Assembly (NCBI GenBank): GCA_964016985.1
Contig: OZ024828.1
Location: 4,861,701 to 4,925,700 of the forward strand
Reading direction: 5' to 3'
Origin: Anodontia alba
Taxonomy: Eukaryota > Mollusca > Bivalvia > Lucinida > Lucinidae
DNA length: 64,000 bases
Positions 53,205 to 63,576 of the stretch are shown here, one piece after another. Position 1 is the stretch's first letter. Every line of letters starts with the position of its first letter. The notes beneath the pieces were generated by a model, which saw nothing but the letters and a program-made list of their open reading frames with translations, made no database searches and was not told the DNA's origin. A program made the position numbers and the translations under genes.

Positions 53205-53262
53205 CACTTCCGGTCATGCGCAGTTTGCAAAAGTCGAAAGAGAGGTTTTATTTTGGCGCGAA
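53205..53262. promoter_or_regulatory. CpG-containing cluster of ETS-, NRF1- and E2F-like motifs
   Basis: CACTTCCGG (53205-53213), CATGCGCA (53215-53222) and TTTTGGCGCGAA (53251-53262) lie within 60 bp, an arrangement seen in animal housekeeping promoters. No exon was identified on either side and a MITE starts at 53268, so promoter activity is only a suggestion. Confidence 0.3.
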
Positions 53263-53267
53263 TTTTA

Positions 53268-53472
53268 GCATATTTACCCTAAATATTGGGGTCACCTTAA
53301 CTCCTTAACCTGCTTGTCATGAAATTTGAAAAACCCATTTGGCTTCTTTTCACATGTCTAAAGGTGACGAATTAGTGGCAAACAGTGTAGATTCAGATCA
53401 GAATGCGGCGTCTGATCTGAGTCTATGCTGTTTGCTCAGACCGGTCTGTTCAAATTACTAGGATAAATGCAG
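53268..53472. mobile_element. Palindromic MITE related to 34533
   Basis: GCATATTTACCCTAAATATT start; core GGCAAACAGTGTAGATTCAG ATCAGAATGC and complement CTGATCTGAGTCTATGCTGT TTGC; end ACTAGGATAAATGC. Confidence 0.75.
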
Positions 53473-54048
53473 TACATATGAATGGGCAATTTCATTCAAT
53501 TTGGGCACAAAACATCTAACGTATTTTACACTGTCACAGTTTTATTGTAGCTTGGTACTTGAGTTTTATTTCTTGAAAGTAAACGGACAAGATCGAGGAA
53601 CAAGATAATATTTACAACCGTATTTAGTTGTAAAACTTTACAAAACATTGTTGATATTATGGGTTTAATGTTCCTTTAATCTTTATTTTGTGACTTTATT
53701 TCAAAGTGTAAATATGGAATTTTATACTGCATGTTTCATTTGTCAAAGTTTCTAGAAAGAAGCAGATTCATTCTTATATCTTTGGTCATAAAATCTAATG
53801 AGGGCTAATGCTTTCTGTAACACATAAAAAATCATGATATGTGCAAAATTATGGACCAGAGACAATATGAATAAGACCGAGCAGTCAAATTGGTGCATTA
53901 AATTCGTTGTTCATACATTCTACAATACGGAACGATCTAACACGTGGAAAACAAAACAATCTAAAAAGAGGACAATTTAGAAAAAAAAAAAAAAAAGTAC
54001 AAAACAAAATATAGAAAACGGATTCTCTTCACGAGTGATAACGAAATG
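53473..54048. other. Stretch without assigned feature
   Basis: AT-rich, poly(A) run at 53979-53995, no recognised repeat or exon. Confidence 0.45.
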
Positions 54049-54296
54049 CCACTACGAAAACACGCCTATTCAAATATATAGAAAATTTCACCTCCAAAAA
54101 TTGAAAATTTTCAGATAAAAAAACTTTGATAGTTTTCATATTTCTGCTCAAAACATTGATTGTGAGTACTCACAATCTATGTTTTTGAGCAGAAATAAGA
54201 AAAATAATGTATACCCCCGGGCCAGTAAACCCCACTTTTACTATATAAAAATGGGGTTTAAGGGGATCAAAATTTTATAGGCATGTTTTCGTGATG
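54049..54296 (+). mobile_element. CATTACGAAAACA MITE, centre shortened
   Basis: CACTACGAAAACACGCC ... GGCATGTTTTCGTGATG. The hairpin is reduced to ATTGTGAGTACTCACAATCT, a compact perfect palindrome. Confidence 0.85.
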
Positions 54297-54477
54297 ATAC
54301 AACATCTCTCACGCCCTCAAAGTTTTACCTGGTCTATATGTCCCATATACCTCTCAATTCATTTTCCCGATATCAAATTCTGTCTGTTATTGAAGTTTTG
54401 CTGTTCAAGTATTATATTTGTTTTAGAGTCGATTATTAGTGTCATTATACTATGACATTATTTATTAAATAACATCA

Positions 54478-54560
54478 GAGTGGTTCAGTTGGTAGTACGA
54501 CCGCCTTCATATATGACGGTTGTTTGTTCGCTCCGCAGCTGGATTATATCTGTCTAAACT
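54478..54560 (+). repeat. tRNA-like head of a possible fourth SINE
   Basis: GTGGTTCAGTTGGTAGTACG (A-box-like) and GTTTGTTCGCTCC (weak B-box). The following 150 bp show no match to families 1-3. Not a functional tRNA: the stems do not close. Confidence 0.3.
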
Positions 54561-54790
54561 TGGTACTGCCTGCTGTTTTGCTTGGTACACAACATTAAGA
54601 AGAAGAACCAGGCCTGTAAAGTACAAAAAAAATGTGCTTGGTGGTAGTCAGGGTGTTTTGGTGTGAGTGAGTCTACACTACAAAAGGTCATCAGCGCCCA
54701 GCGTCACCTCTAGATACCGTCAGGACATGATTGAAACATTGTTGATAGTGACGTTAACTCACCGAAAACATTATGCCTAATTCAAGACGA

Positions 54791-55050
54791 CATTAAGAAA
54801 GCATGCCTGTTCGAATATACTGAAAATTTTGCCACCAAAAATAAGAAAATTTTCATATAAAAAAATCTGATATTTTTCATGTCCCTGCTCAAAACATAGA
54901 TTGTGTGTACTGGACGAGACGGTTCTAACGGGTACCCACAATCTATATTTTAAGCAGAAATTGAAAAATATCAGAGTTTTTTTTATCTGAATTTTTCAGT
55001 TTTTGGAGGTGAAATTTTCTGTATATTTGAATAAACGTGTTTTCGCAATG
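54791..55050 (-). mobile_element. CATTACGAAAACA MITE, left arm damaged
   Basis: CATTAAGAAAGCATGCC ... ATAAACGTGTTTTCGCAATG. The central left arm is lost (GTGTGTACTGGACGAGACGG TTC). Confidence 0.75.
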
Positions 55051-55347
55051 GAATATTCCCGAGGAAAGCTACGAGACGCATGTTTCCGATTTTAGATGCA
55101 TGCCATTTTTCATGTATACTGAATCACTTTTCAAAGTATCAATCCATTCTCTGTTATTCAGGCTCAGAGTCATTTATGCCTTACTTGAGCGTAGATTCCT
55201 AGAGATCATTGCCAGTAAATATCTAAGAACTCCGAGTCGAACATTCTAAATGGCTAAGACGCTTAACCTTAGTGCGGGTGAATATGAAAGTTACATGTGA
55301 TTGTTTTTTCTACTTTAATAAGACAACCTACATTTCTGTTTTTTGAT

Positions 55348-55612
55348 TGTGTTGGGGTTTAACGACACGTCAACCCTTGTGGGTCATTTTGTGTCGTCTC
55401 CCAGAGAAAAGGAGAAGAGTGATAGAAGAGATAGTCGAAGAGATGAAAGAGAGGAACAGGGAAGAAAGAGGAACAGGAATGAAAGTGAAAAAACAGAAGA
55501 AATAAAAACATTCCCCCTCTACCCTTACCTGCTACAAGGATAGCAGGCCTTGCCCAACTGTAAGCCAATATCAGCTGGACGCCCCGGTGATATAAGATAC
55601 AGGACACCTTCT
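55348..55612 (-). mobile_element. SINE family 3, near full length
   Basis: Reverse complement ends GGGTTGACGTGTCGTTAAAC CCCAACAC; purine-rich middle; head GGTGTCCTGTATCTTATATC ACCGGGGCG. Compare 35199-35481. Confidence 0.82.
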
Positions 55613-55624
55613 GTTTAATTTAAA

Positions 55625-55626
<2 letters not shown>

Positions 55627-55669
<43 letters not shown>
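55627..55669 (+). repeat. (AAT)n microsatellite
   Basis: About 14 AAT units, uninterrupted. Confidence 0.97.
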
Positions 55670-55872
55670 CACTTTTAACTAGATGGTGCATTGTTGCAAA
55701 CTTATTTTCTGTGCATACATTTTTGCCAGAAGGCCACGAGAGCTGTAATTTCCTAAATATGAAAGCCACGATCAGCTCGAGTATACAACTGATCTAACAA
55801 GTGACCTTGCTGTTATAATAAAATGACATGTATGTTTCTAATTGAATTCATATAGGGTAAATTTCTAAATTC

Positions 55873-56149
55873 CATCACGAAAACACGCCTATATAATTCT
55901 GACCCCCTTGAACCCCACTTTTATATAGTAAAACTGGGGTTTACAGGGGTATACATTATTTTTCATATTTCCGCTCAAAACATAGATTGTGGGTAATCGT
56001 TAGACCGCCTCGGCGAGGCGGTTCTAACGAGTACCCACAATCTATGTTTTGAGTGGAAATATGAAAAAATATCAGATTTTTTCTCTGAAAATTTACATTT
56101 TCTGGTGGTAAAATTTTCAGTACATTTGAATAGGCATGTTTTCGTAATG
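55873..56149 (-). mobile_element. CATTACGAAAACA MITE
   Basis: CATCACGAAAACACGCC ... AGGCATGTTTTCGTAATG; centre GTTAGACCGCCTCGGCGAGG CGGTTCTAAC. Confidence 0.9.
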
Positions 56150-56719
56150 TGATTATTACTTCAAAGACCTGAACTAACTTTGCACTTGGTTCATACAAAA
56201 TATACTTTGGCAAATTTGTTCCAAAATTGGACAACCTTGTAAAATTAGTCTTGTTTGTAAACACTTGAAGATTATCGCGACTTTCTACAAATAGTTTAAC
56301 CCCATCGGGTTCACAAAACCTTTTACGGAAATGCTAAAACAGTCTGATTTTGCACTCAGAGTCTGTTTTTGTAAGAGGCGCCTGATAATGTCTGTCTTTT
56401 TCCTGTTATATGCTATTATCGGCATAATGTATTTATAGAAATATTATGTGCTAATATGATAAAAATCTAAAGGTTGCCTTGGAAAAAAGAACACAAAAGA
56501 AAACGAAAGTCGGAGACTGGGTTTTATTAAGTTTCTTCCTATGCAGCTGTGTAGTTTGCGAGGCTGTATACGGCTAAAGCAGTATTCGATTTTCAAAGAA
56601 ACCAGAATGAACTCAATGAGCCCAAAGAAATGAATGTAACCTGCACTATGATGCCATTAATCTTGTTCTCTCATCTTCCCAACTCCTAATTGTAACTGCT
56701 TGGTGTAGATGCAGCGCTC
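56150..56719. other. Stretch without assigned feature
   Basis: No repeat ends or exon recognised. Confidence 0.4.
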
Positions 56720-57029
56720 CATCACGAAAACATACCTATATAATTTTGACCCCCTTAAACCCCACTTTTATACAGTAAAACTGGGGTTTACAGGGGTGTA
56801 TATTATTTTCTTATTTCTGCTCAAAAACATAGATTGTGGGTACTCGTTAGAACCGCCTCTCCGAGGCGGTTCTAACGAGAACCGCCTCTCCGAGGCGGTT
56901 CTAACGAGTATCCACAATCTATGTTTGAGCAAAAAATATGAAAAATATGTTGTTGTTTTTTTTATCTGAAAATGTTCAGTTTTTGAGGTGAAATTTTCTA
57001 TATATTTTAATAGGCGTGTTTTCGTAATG
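56720..57029 (-). mobile_element. CATTACGAAAACA MITE with doubled central hairpin
   Basis: Ends as in the family. The centre AGAACCGCCTCTCCGAGGCG GTTCT occurs twice in tandem (about 56848-56906). Confidence 0.92.
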
Positions 57030-57439
57030 CTTTAACCCTTACAACACTATTTGGATTTATCTAAATTGGGTCTTTGGATGAGGCTACCCTTACCAAAGCA
57101 GCAGTATCCATCTTTTTGAATGATTTTCTGAGTCTTCCAACATGGTGTCCCGAAAACAAACAAACAAAAAAGACCTATCATATTATCGGGATGTTGTGAC
57201 CACGTGGCCTACTCGTGAATCCAGTCACATGACAAACTAGTGTCTATAGTAGATACGCCTACAAAAAAGAGGCCTGCTTCGTTTTATTTGTCAAAACAAC
57301 CTTGGCCTGAGCAAAATGACGCATAAGTTTTCCCTGAATTCGACAAAGAAATACACTATTTCAAGCGGAATTGATACAAATTCAGTGGAGGTAACACTGT
57401 CAAAATTGTTTTGGCCCCACGTCTGAAAAACAGTCTACT

Positions 57440-57600
57440 TTAAAAGGCAAGAGGTTTCTCCCCTTGGGAGCAAATTCTTTCCTTCAAGGTTAACCAATTT
57501 TCAGAAGGAGCTTGGTGTGTACAATGGCCAAACTGGAAGTCATAAAATTGTCTTCCTTGCAAGACAAATGGCGGAAAATCTACCATAAGTATCCATTTCC
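57440..57600. repeat. Partial TTTGCTCC-type palindromic element
   Basis: CTCCCCTTGGGAGCAAATTC TTTCCTTCAAGG and TTTTCAGAAGGAG, as at 51899-51985. The short reading frame starting at 57512 lies partly in it. Confidence 0.5.
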
Positions 57601-58160
57601 CTTAAGATATGACTGTAAAATTCCAGAAAATATTATATTTTCGCGTGCAAATCGTCTTGAACTAATTATTGTATTTGCTTGTAATGAGTGCAAGAAGTCA
57701 CGCATTATTTGTCTAATTGAGAAAACATCTATGCTCAATTAATGGTTTCTGTTCACACGCTCAAGTTTGCATGGAAACGGACACCATAAAGACTGTGATT
57801 GAAAATATGCAACCATTTCACTCAATTCGCAAACATAAAAATTCCATTAACTGTAACTTTCATTACCGTTCTTTGGTTATTTATCGGTAATTAGTGGGTC
57901 TGACTGTGGTTTAAAATGGAAATTACGTTAACGAGATCAGATGCATACGATCTGTCAAGTAAACACGCATTCCAGTTTACAGAAATTATGTACACGAAAG
58001 AAGAAAAGAAAGAAAACAGAAACACACAGCACGACGCACGTCATTTTACAGTTAGTTGGTTGATGAAGAAGTCTCGGTATATGACACTGAATGTATACAG
58101 CACGAAACAGAACGTCAGCATCGACACCAAGGTACACTCAGTATAGATTGAAGTATAGAT
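57601..58160. other. Stretch without assigned feature
   Basis: Small open frames only; no recognised protein, repeat or RNA. Confidence 0.4.
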
Positions 58161-58268
58161 TCCACCCAGCAGGCACATAACATCAAAATGACGTCGTATC
58201 AACGTCGATGCGGTCACGTCGTATCGACGTTGATACGACGTCATTTTAACGTTGTGTGCCCACTAGGA
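58161..58268. mobile_element. ~108-bp fully palindromic MITE (CCCAGCAGGCACA)
   Basis: CCCAGCAGGCACATAACATC ... TGTGTGCCCACTAGG. The inside repeats ACGTCGTATCAACGTCGA and its complement. Confidence 0.85.
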
Positions 58269-58383
58269 AGGAGACGTAACATGAGAACACGTTCTTTCTG
58301 AAATATGCGACCAACGAAGACTCAAATTATGACGAAACTTTGCATCCTTAGCTGTCTAAAATGCGCCCAGCGAATTTTCTGAA

Positions 58384-58516
58384 TGCGCAGGCTGATCTGA
58401 ATCTTCACTGGCGCACATGTATGCTGGCGTTTCGGCTGAACTGGTTTTATGCGCAGGCTGATCTGAATCGTCACTGGCGCACATGTATGCTGACGTTTCG
58501 GCTCAACTGGTTTTTT
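58384..58516 (+). repeat. Two tandem 66-bp copies
   Basis: GCGCAGGCTGATCTGAATC, TCACTGGCGCACATGTATGC and TTTCGGCT.AACTGGTTTT, repeated once with a few substitutions. Confidence 0.95.
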
Positions 58517-58964
58517 TTGCTATCTGCCACAGAGAATACTATCTACTCTGCACAACCGTGTTGAAATCTCTCCAAAATATTCAAACAGCGATACATTTTG
58601 TAACAGACAGTTGTCATTGTCAAACTCGTTATACAAAAAGATAAGTAGACAATGGCAGTCGTAGCCTCTGCGTTGTATACTAAATTCCGTAGTCATGTAC
58701 GTTGTAATGAAAACAAAAGTAGAATATTGTTATCGAGGCATTTGGATTCAAACTTTTCAGAGATCCCATTCCGACACCCTTGAAAACTACTTTAAACATG
58801 GATATAACACGAAATACTAAATATACGACTGATATATTTACAAAATCACATTGGTAAAGGAGTACACATATTCATTCGGCTAAAGCAAGGGCGTAAAAGC
58901 TACTTTTTAGTATCATAGTCCATGGCACGAATTGCTGGAATTGGCCTTTTGAGACTTGGCGAGC

Positions 58965-59099
58965 AAGAAAGCAAACAGGAAGATCTACCACCCTTAAATG
59001 ACTGATCTACCTTGTCTATAGGGTAGGGAACAAGAAAGCAAACAGGAAGATCTACCACCCTTAAATGACTGATCTACCTTGTCTACAGGGTGGGGAACC
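58965..59099 (+). repeat. Two tandem 67-bp copies
   Basis: CAAGAAAGCAAACAGGAAGA TCTACCACCCTTAAATGACT GATCTACC, repeated almost identically (58967 and 59031). Confidence 0.95.
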
Positions 59100-59458
59100 C
59101 ACGTAACTTTTCAGATATCGCCCATTGACAAATTTTTGTCAGTTTATTTACATGGGATAGGATATTGCTTTGTAGGTATTATTCAATACTGATCGGATTT
59201 TATTCAAATAAAGCCCAGATACCCTTATTAAAGGGGCCATTTTACACAGGTTTAAGTCGTTATACATATGGCTGGTATTTCTAACGAATAGGTCGTTAAT
59301 AATTTTGATACCGTGACGTGCACTTTATTTAAGAAATAAATGATTCCGAACCGTTCTCAAATGCCCAAGATAAAGCACAGTTGAGTTTGGGTTGTACCCA
59401 TTTGAGCACGAGCATGTCTTTTTGGGAATTTGCTATTTGAACAAAATCTGCCGATTAC

Positions 59459-59545
59459 TAACCCTGGTCCTGCTAAACCCGGATATGCCCTGCCTTTTAA
59501 AACAGTGTTGATCCAGATCAGTTGGCTTAAGACGCCACAGACTGT
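59459..59545 (+). mobile_element. piggyBac-like MITE, left half only
   Basis: AACCCTGGTCCTGCTAAACC CGGATATGCCCTGCC ... GATCCAGATCAGTTGGC, then unrelated sequence. Confidence 0.65.
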
Positions 59546-59574
59546 TCTAAAACAATTTCTTTTTACTTTATTTA

Positions 59575-60004
59575 CAAGGTTTTGTTGCTCATTTGAGTAC
59601 CAGACAAGTTTCGAGTCAACTGACCTTTCGGATCACGAGAAGAAGTTCAAAATAGATTTTCAAGATAGCGGATGTGGCAGCCATCTTGGATTTCTAATCG
59701 GAACGATTTTAGCTAATTTTACTTTATAAATCACCCCGATACTTCCTGCCAAGTTTACAGTCAATGAGTCTTTTGGTTCAGGAGAAGTGGTCCCGATGTT
59801 AGTTTTACTCTTTGTTGCTTTGTGGTTCATTCTGTGGGGCGATTTGTTTTAAGTCTTGCCTTGTGATATTTTGTTCTTGTGTTTTTCAGCCCTTTTAGCA
59901 TTTACCTCGCTTTGGGAAAATGAACTAAACTTAGTGCTTTTCGTACGTTTGTTCGATTTGCGCTTGTTTGGTTCTGATTGTGGCACTCGCTGGACTTTTC
60001 TTCG

Positions 60005-60038
<34 letters not shown>

Positions 60039-61175
60039 AAGCTGGCAACCATCTTGGATTCTGATCTAAATGATTATAGCTGTTTTTGATGTACAAGTCG
60101 CCCCGATACTTCTTACCAAGTTTCGAGTCAGTTGGCCTTTTGGTTCAGGAGAATTTCCATATAGATTTTCAAGATGGTGGCCATGGCGCCCATGTTGATT
60201 TACGGTTGAACTATTTTTGCTATTTTTCACAGATTGACAAGTTATTGATACTTCCTACCAAGTTTTGAGTCAATTGTTTTTTCTTTTCAGGGGAAGAAGT
60301 TCCAAATACATTTTCAAGATGGAAACGGTGGCGACCATCTTGGATTTCCAATGGGAACAACTTTAGCTATTTTTGATCAACAAGTCACACCGATCCTTCC
60401 TATCAAAAAATGGTAAAGAGAAATTTCGAATCAAGTTTCGAATCAATTGGCCTTTCGGTTCAGGAGAAAAAAGTTCAAAATAGATTTTAGTGACTTTGGC
60501 GGCCATTTTGGATTTCTGATCGGAATAATGTTAGCTATTTTGATCTATATTCGACTAAAGTTTCGAATCCACTGCCTTGCGCTTCAGAAGAAGAAATTCA
60601 AAATAGATTTTCAAAATGGCGGCCATGTCGGCCATCTTGGGTATCCGATCGGAATGATGTTAGCCAGTTTTTAGTCTACAGACCATTCTGATACTTACCA
60701 TCAAGCTTCGAGTCAGCTGACCTATCGGTTCAGGAGAATAAGTTTAAAATCGATTTTCAAGATAGCAGCTGTGGCGGCCATCTTCCATTTTTTAATAGAA
60801 ACTATTTTCACTATTTTTTATCTATAAGTCACTCTGATACTTCCAACCAAGTTTCGAATCAATTGACCATTCCGTTCAGAAGAAGAAGTTTAAAACAGAC
60901 TTGCAAGATGGCGACTATGGCGGCCATCTTGGATTTTCGATCGAAAAAATTTTAGCGACTTTTGGTCTACAGCACACCCCGATACTTCCTACCAAGATTC
61001 GTGTCAGTGGCCTTTCGATTCAGGAGAAGAAGTTCAAAATAGATTTTCATGATTGCGGCCATCTTTGACTTCCAATCGAAACGACATTTGCTATTTTTGA
61101 TCTACAAGTCACCCCGATACGTCCTATCAAGGTTCAGGAGAAGAAGTTCAAACAGATTTTTAAAAGACGGCCATG
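59575..61175 (-). mobile_element. Array element of the F family, inverted, ends missing
   Basis: About ten units in reverse relative to 29676-34291: GATACTTCCTACCAAGTTTC, CCTTTCGGTTCAGGAGAAG, AAAATAGATTTTCAAGATGG, CGGCCATCTTGGATTTC. No AGCTCACCTGAGC end was found, so both termini are lost. A T-tailed insertion occupies about 59786-60037. Confidence 0.8.
59786..60037 (-). repeat. Insertion with A30 tract, related to 6780-6925
   Basis: Minus-strand reading: A-tract, AGAAAAGTCCAGCGAGTGCC ACAATCAGAACC, AACAAGCGCAAATCGAACAA ACGTACGAAA. A diverged version stands at 6780-6925 with its own A-tract in the same relative place. Unclassified repeat. Confidence 0.55.
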
Positions 61176-61445
61176 TTTAGGTAGCAGAGTTGCCACCTTG
61201 TTGGGAAAAAGTTGCCAGTTCTGCTTGCCATCTGTTCACTTTATGGCTGCTTAATTGTATTTGTCTCTCTTTCCCTTTGGTGTTGGTGGCTTGATGTGGA
61301 TCTGATTGTATCAGTTCCTGAGTTTCCTTATTTAATTTTAATCGACTTAACAGGTACCAAATCTTCACCCCAGGTAAACATGTTGTAATGATAATAATAA
61401 TAGCTCGACTTACCAACAACACTAGGAATAAATTAATATAGGGAT

Positions 61446-61582
61446 CAAACATGGTTTTTAATGCATTAACATTCGCCACGTCCCGTGGGAGGTGTTGAAA
61501 ACCGAGGCCGAAGGCTGCGGTTTTCAACACCTCACAAGGGACCTGGCGAATGTTAATGCATTGAAAAACCATGTTCGATTGC
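61446..61582. mobile_element. Foldback, ~60-bp arms
   Basis: AACATGGTTTTTAATGCATT AACATTCGCCACGTCCC ... GTGTTGAAAACCG, then CGGTTTTCAACACC ... GGCGAATGTTAATGCATTGA AAAACCATGTT. Confidence 0.85.
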
Positions 61583-61589
61583 TATTATT

Positions 61590-62700
61590 GCATAAAAATG
61601 AAAACATTTGCTATATTTCGCGTTATTTCTTGCACTATTTTGTTTCGCCTTTTCAACGATGTCTCGCGAACGCAATTTCCACGTAATATGCACGTTCTAG
61701 GTCCGAGCAGTATACATCTCGTGACGGCAGCAATTTTGTGGCCCTGGTACACGCATATTGAAAGTTGCATAGCCGTGCATTAACAGCGCGTGAATTGCCT
61801 TGTTAATACACGGCTTTTCGCCGGTTAATGCACGGTTGTTAATAACGTGCGGCATTGCTTTGTATGCAATAATCATAGATTCAGAAGCTAATTTTTCGAA
61901 ACAGTTAAAAAAGATTATCAGTCGTTAAGTAAGTACAGACTATATTTATAAAGGGTTACAACATTTTGTGCATAGATAAATACATGTAATAGCTAATCTT
62001 CCATAAGGTCCCCATTCTTTGCATATATACACAAGTATACAAACAAACAAGATACGTATAATAACATATTTGTTTAATATTGTCATATTGTGCCAGTTTG
62101 AGGTCTGAATTTTAAGGAAATAAGGACATCAGTCTTACAATAACCTTCCATTACAATACTTTTTCATGTATGGGATATTTTACAAACAAACTGCAAGAGA
62201 ACCATTGAAATTTTGTATAGTAAGGTAAATATAATGCAGAAAGATTAACAGAAATTGCCTAAACTCGAGCAAACACCTAATTACCGGATATACGATTATG
62301 TATTATATACACGATTCTGAAATGACTATTCTAAAATTTCACTATGAATCTAATGTGGCAAACTTCATTTGTGGTTTTTAACTTATGGCTGATAACTTTG
62401 TTTTCCTCTTTAGTTGTAAGACAACGAGTCGGATCTATGACTGAATAACGGTTCTTCCTCAGTCTGTTTTAAAAGGTTGATGCCTGGCTGTTGCTATCTG
62501 TGGTCGGGTCCATCTTGGTCTAACGTGGTTTTCTTTTTTGCTCGGATGGCAGATTACCATTGAGCCATCTGCTTTGTTTCATTGCAGTTCGGTGACCATT
62601 TTTGTTGTAACGTGATGTTTCACTGATGGGGTAGAGAACCTTACTCGGACAGAACACATATTTCTAATGTTGAGCAGCATCAGAATTAACCTATTAATGT
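61590..62700. other. Stretch without assigned feature
   Basis: TTAATGCACGG occurs in both orientations at 61775-61850. Otherwise AT-rich with no recognised exon. Confidence 0.4.
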
Positions 62701-62721
62701 CTAGCGTCCCATAAAATGGAC

Positions 62722-62777
62722 ATTGGCAAACAGTGTAGACCTATATCAGCGTCTGATCAGAGTTTGCACTGTTTGCA
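62722..62777. repeat. GGCAAACAGTGTAGACC core, isolated
   Basis: GGCAAACAGTGTAGACCTAT ATCAG and CTGATCAGAGTTTGCACTGT TTGC, without the flanks of the larger MITEs. Confidence 0.7.
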
Positions 62778-62809
62778 TTAAGTACAGAAATTTCTGTGAA
62801 ACATGGTAA

Positions 62810-63173
62810 TACAATCGAACTTCGATGGCTCGAACCCCTTTGGGACCATGAAAATTTGTTCGAGACAGCGGTAGTTCGAGCCTCGGAAGGTTAATACTAT
62901 TAGTGCCACACCAGGAGGCACAATGGAGATAATTGTGGGATATCTTTTCGGTGTTCTATATTTTAAATGTATGGTGTGTGTGCTCATTAGAATCGCCTCA
63001 TAGAGGCGATTCTAATGAGTACACACAGCATACATTTACAAGATAAAAGAAGAAAATCTCCCTTAATTATCCGCATATCGTATTTGGAGGAAATCCCCGC
63101 GGACTCAAGAACGTGTTCGACTCATCCATGGTAAACGAGCCATCGGGGTTCGAGCCACTGAAGTTCTACTGTA
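62810..63173. mobile_element. TA-flanked MITE, CTTCGATGGCTCGAAC ends
   Basis: TACAATCGAACTTCGATGGC TCGAACCCC; right GGGGTTCGAGCCACTGAAGT TCTACTGTA. Centre CTCATTAGAATCGCCTCATA GAGGCGATTCTAATGAG is a perfect palindrome. Confidence 0.85.
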
Positions 63174-63576
63174 ATAAAAACTAACCAGACACTCTGTTGT
63201 TAGAAACAGATCGGTCCAAAAGAGTTATAGTAGAAAAGTCCACTAGGCATAAATGGCTTAAGAGCGGGTTTGCAGTCATGTAAAACTTGTTAAAGTCCAT
63301 CGCTCCTAGTAATTGTTTTTGCCACCGTTCCAAGGCGGTGATTATTTTGCACTTCTTCTTTGTTTGTATGTCATTTATTGCAATTTGCGCTTTGTCTTAG
63401 TTAAGTTTGTCCATAATGTATTCTTATTCTACTTCGTGATTGTGTCCTTTCTTGGGTAACTTATTTATATTTTTGGAAACTTTTTTTTTTTTATTTTACT
63501 TCATTTCTTTAGTTAAACACCGGCTCGTTCCACAAAAGTCGCAGTCTCTTTCTTTTCTTATTTATTTATTTATTTA

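Noticed and set aside
57512..57742. Possible small gene
   Set aside because: The frame overlaps a palindromic repeat fragment and the peptide is not recognisable.
58361..58564. Frame with internal peptide repeat
   Set aside because: It is explained by a two-copy 66-bp tandem duplication; no splice or family evidence.
59849..60096. Lys-rich frames around 60.0 kb as a nuclear protein
   Set aside because: The lysines come from an A-tract in a repeat insertion.
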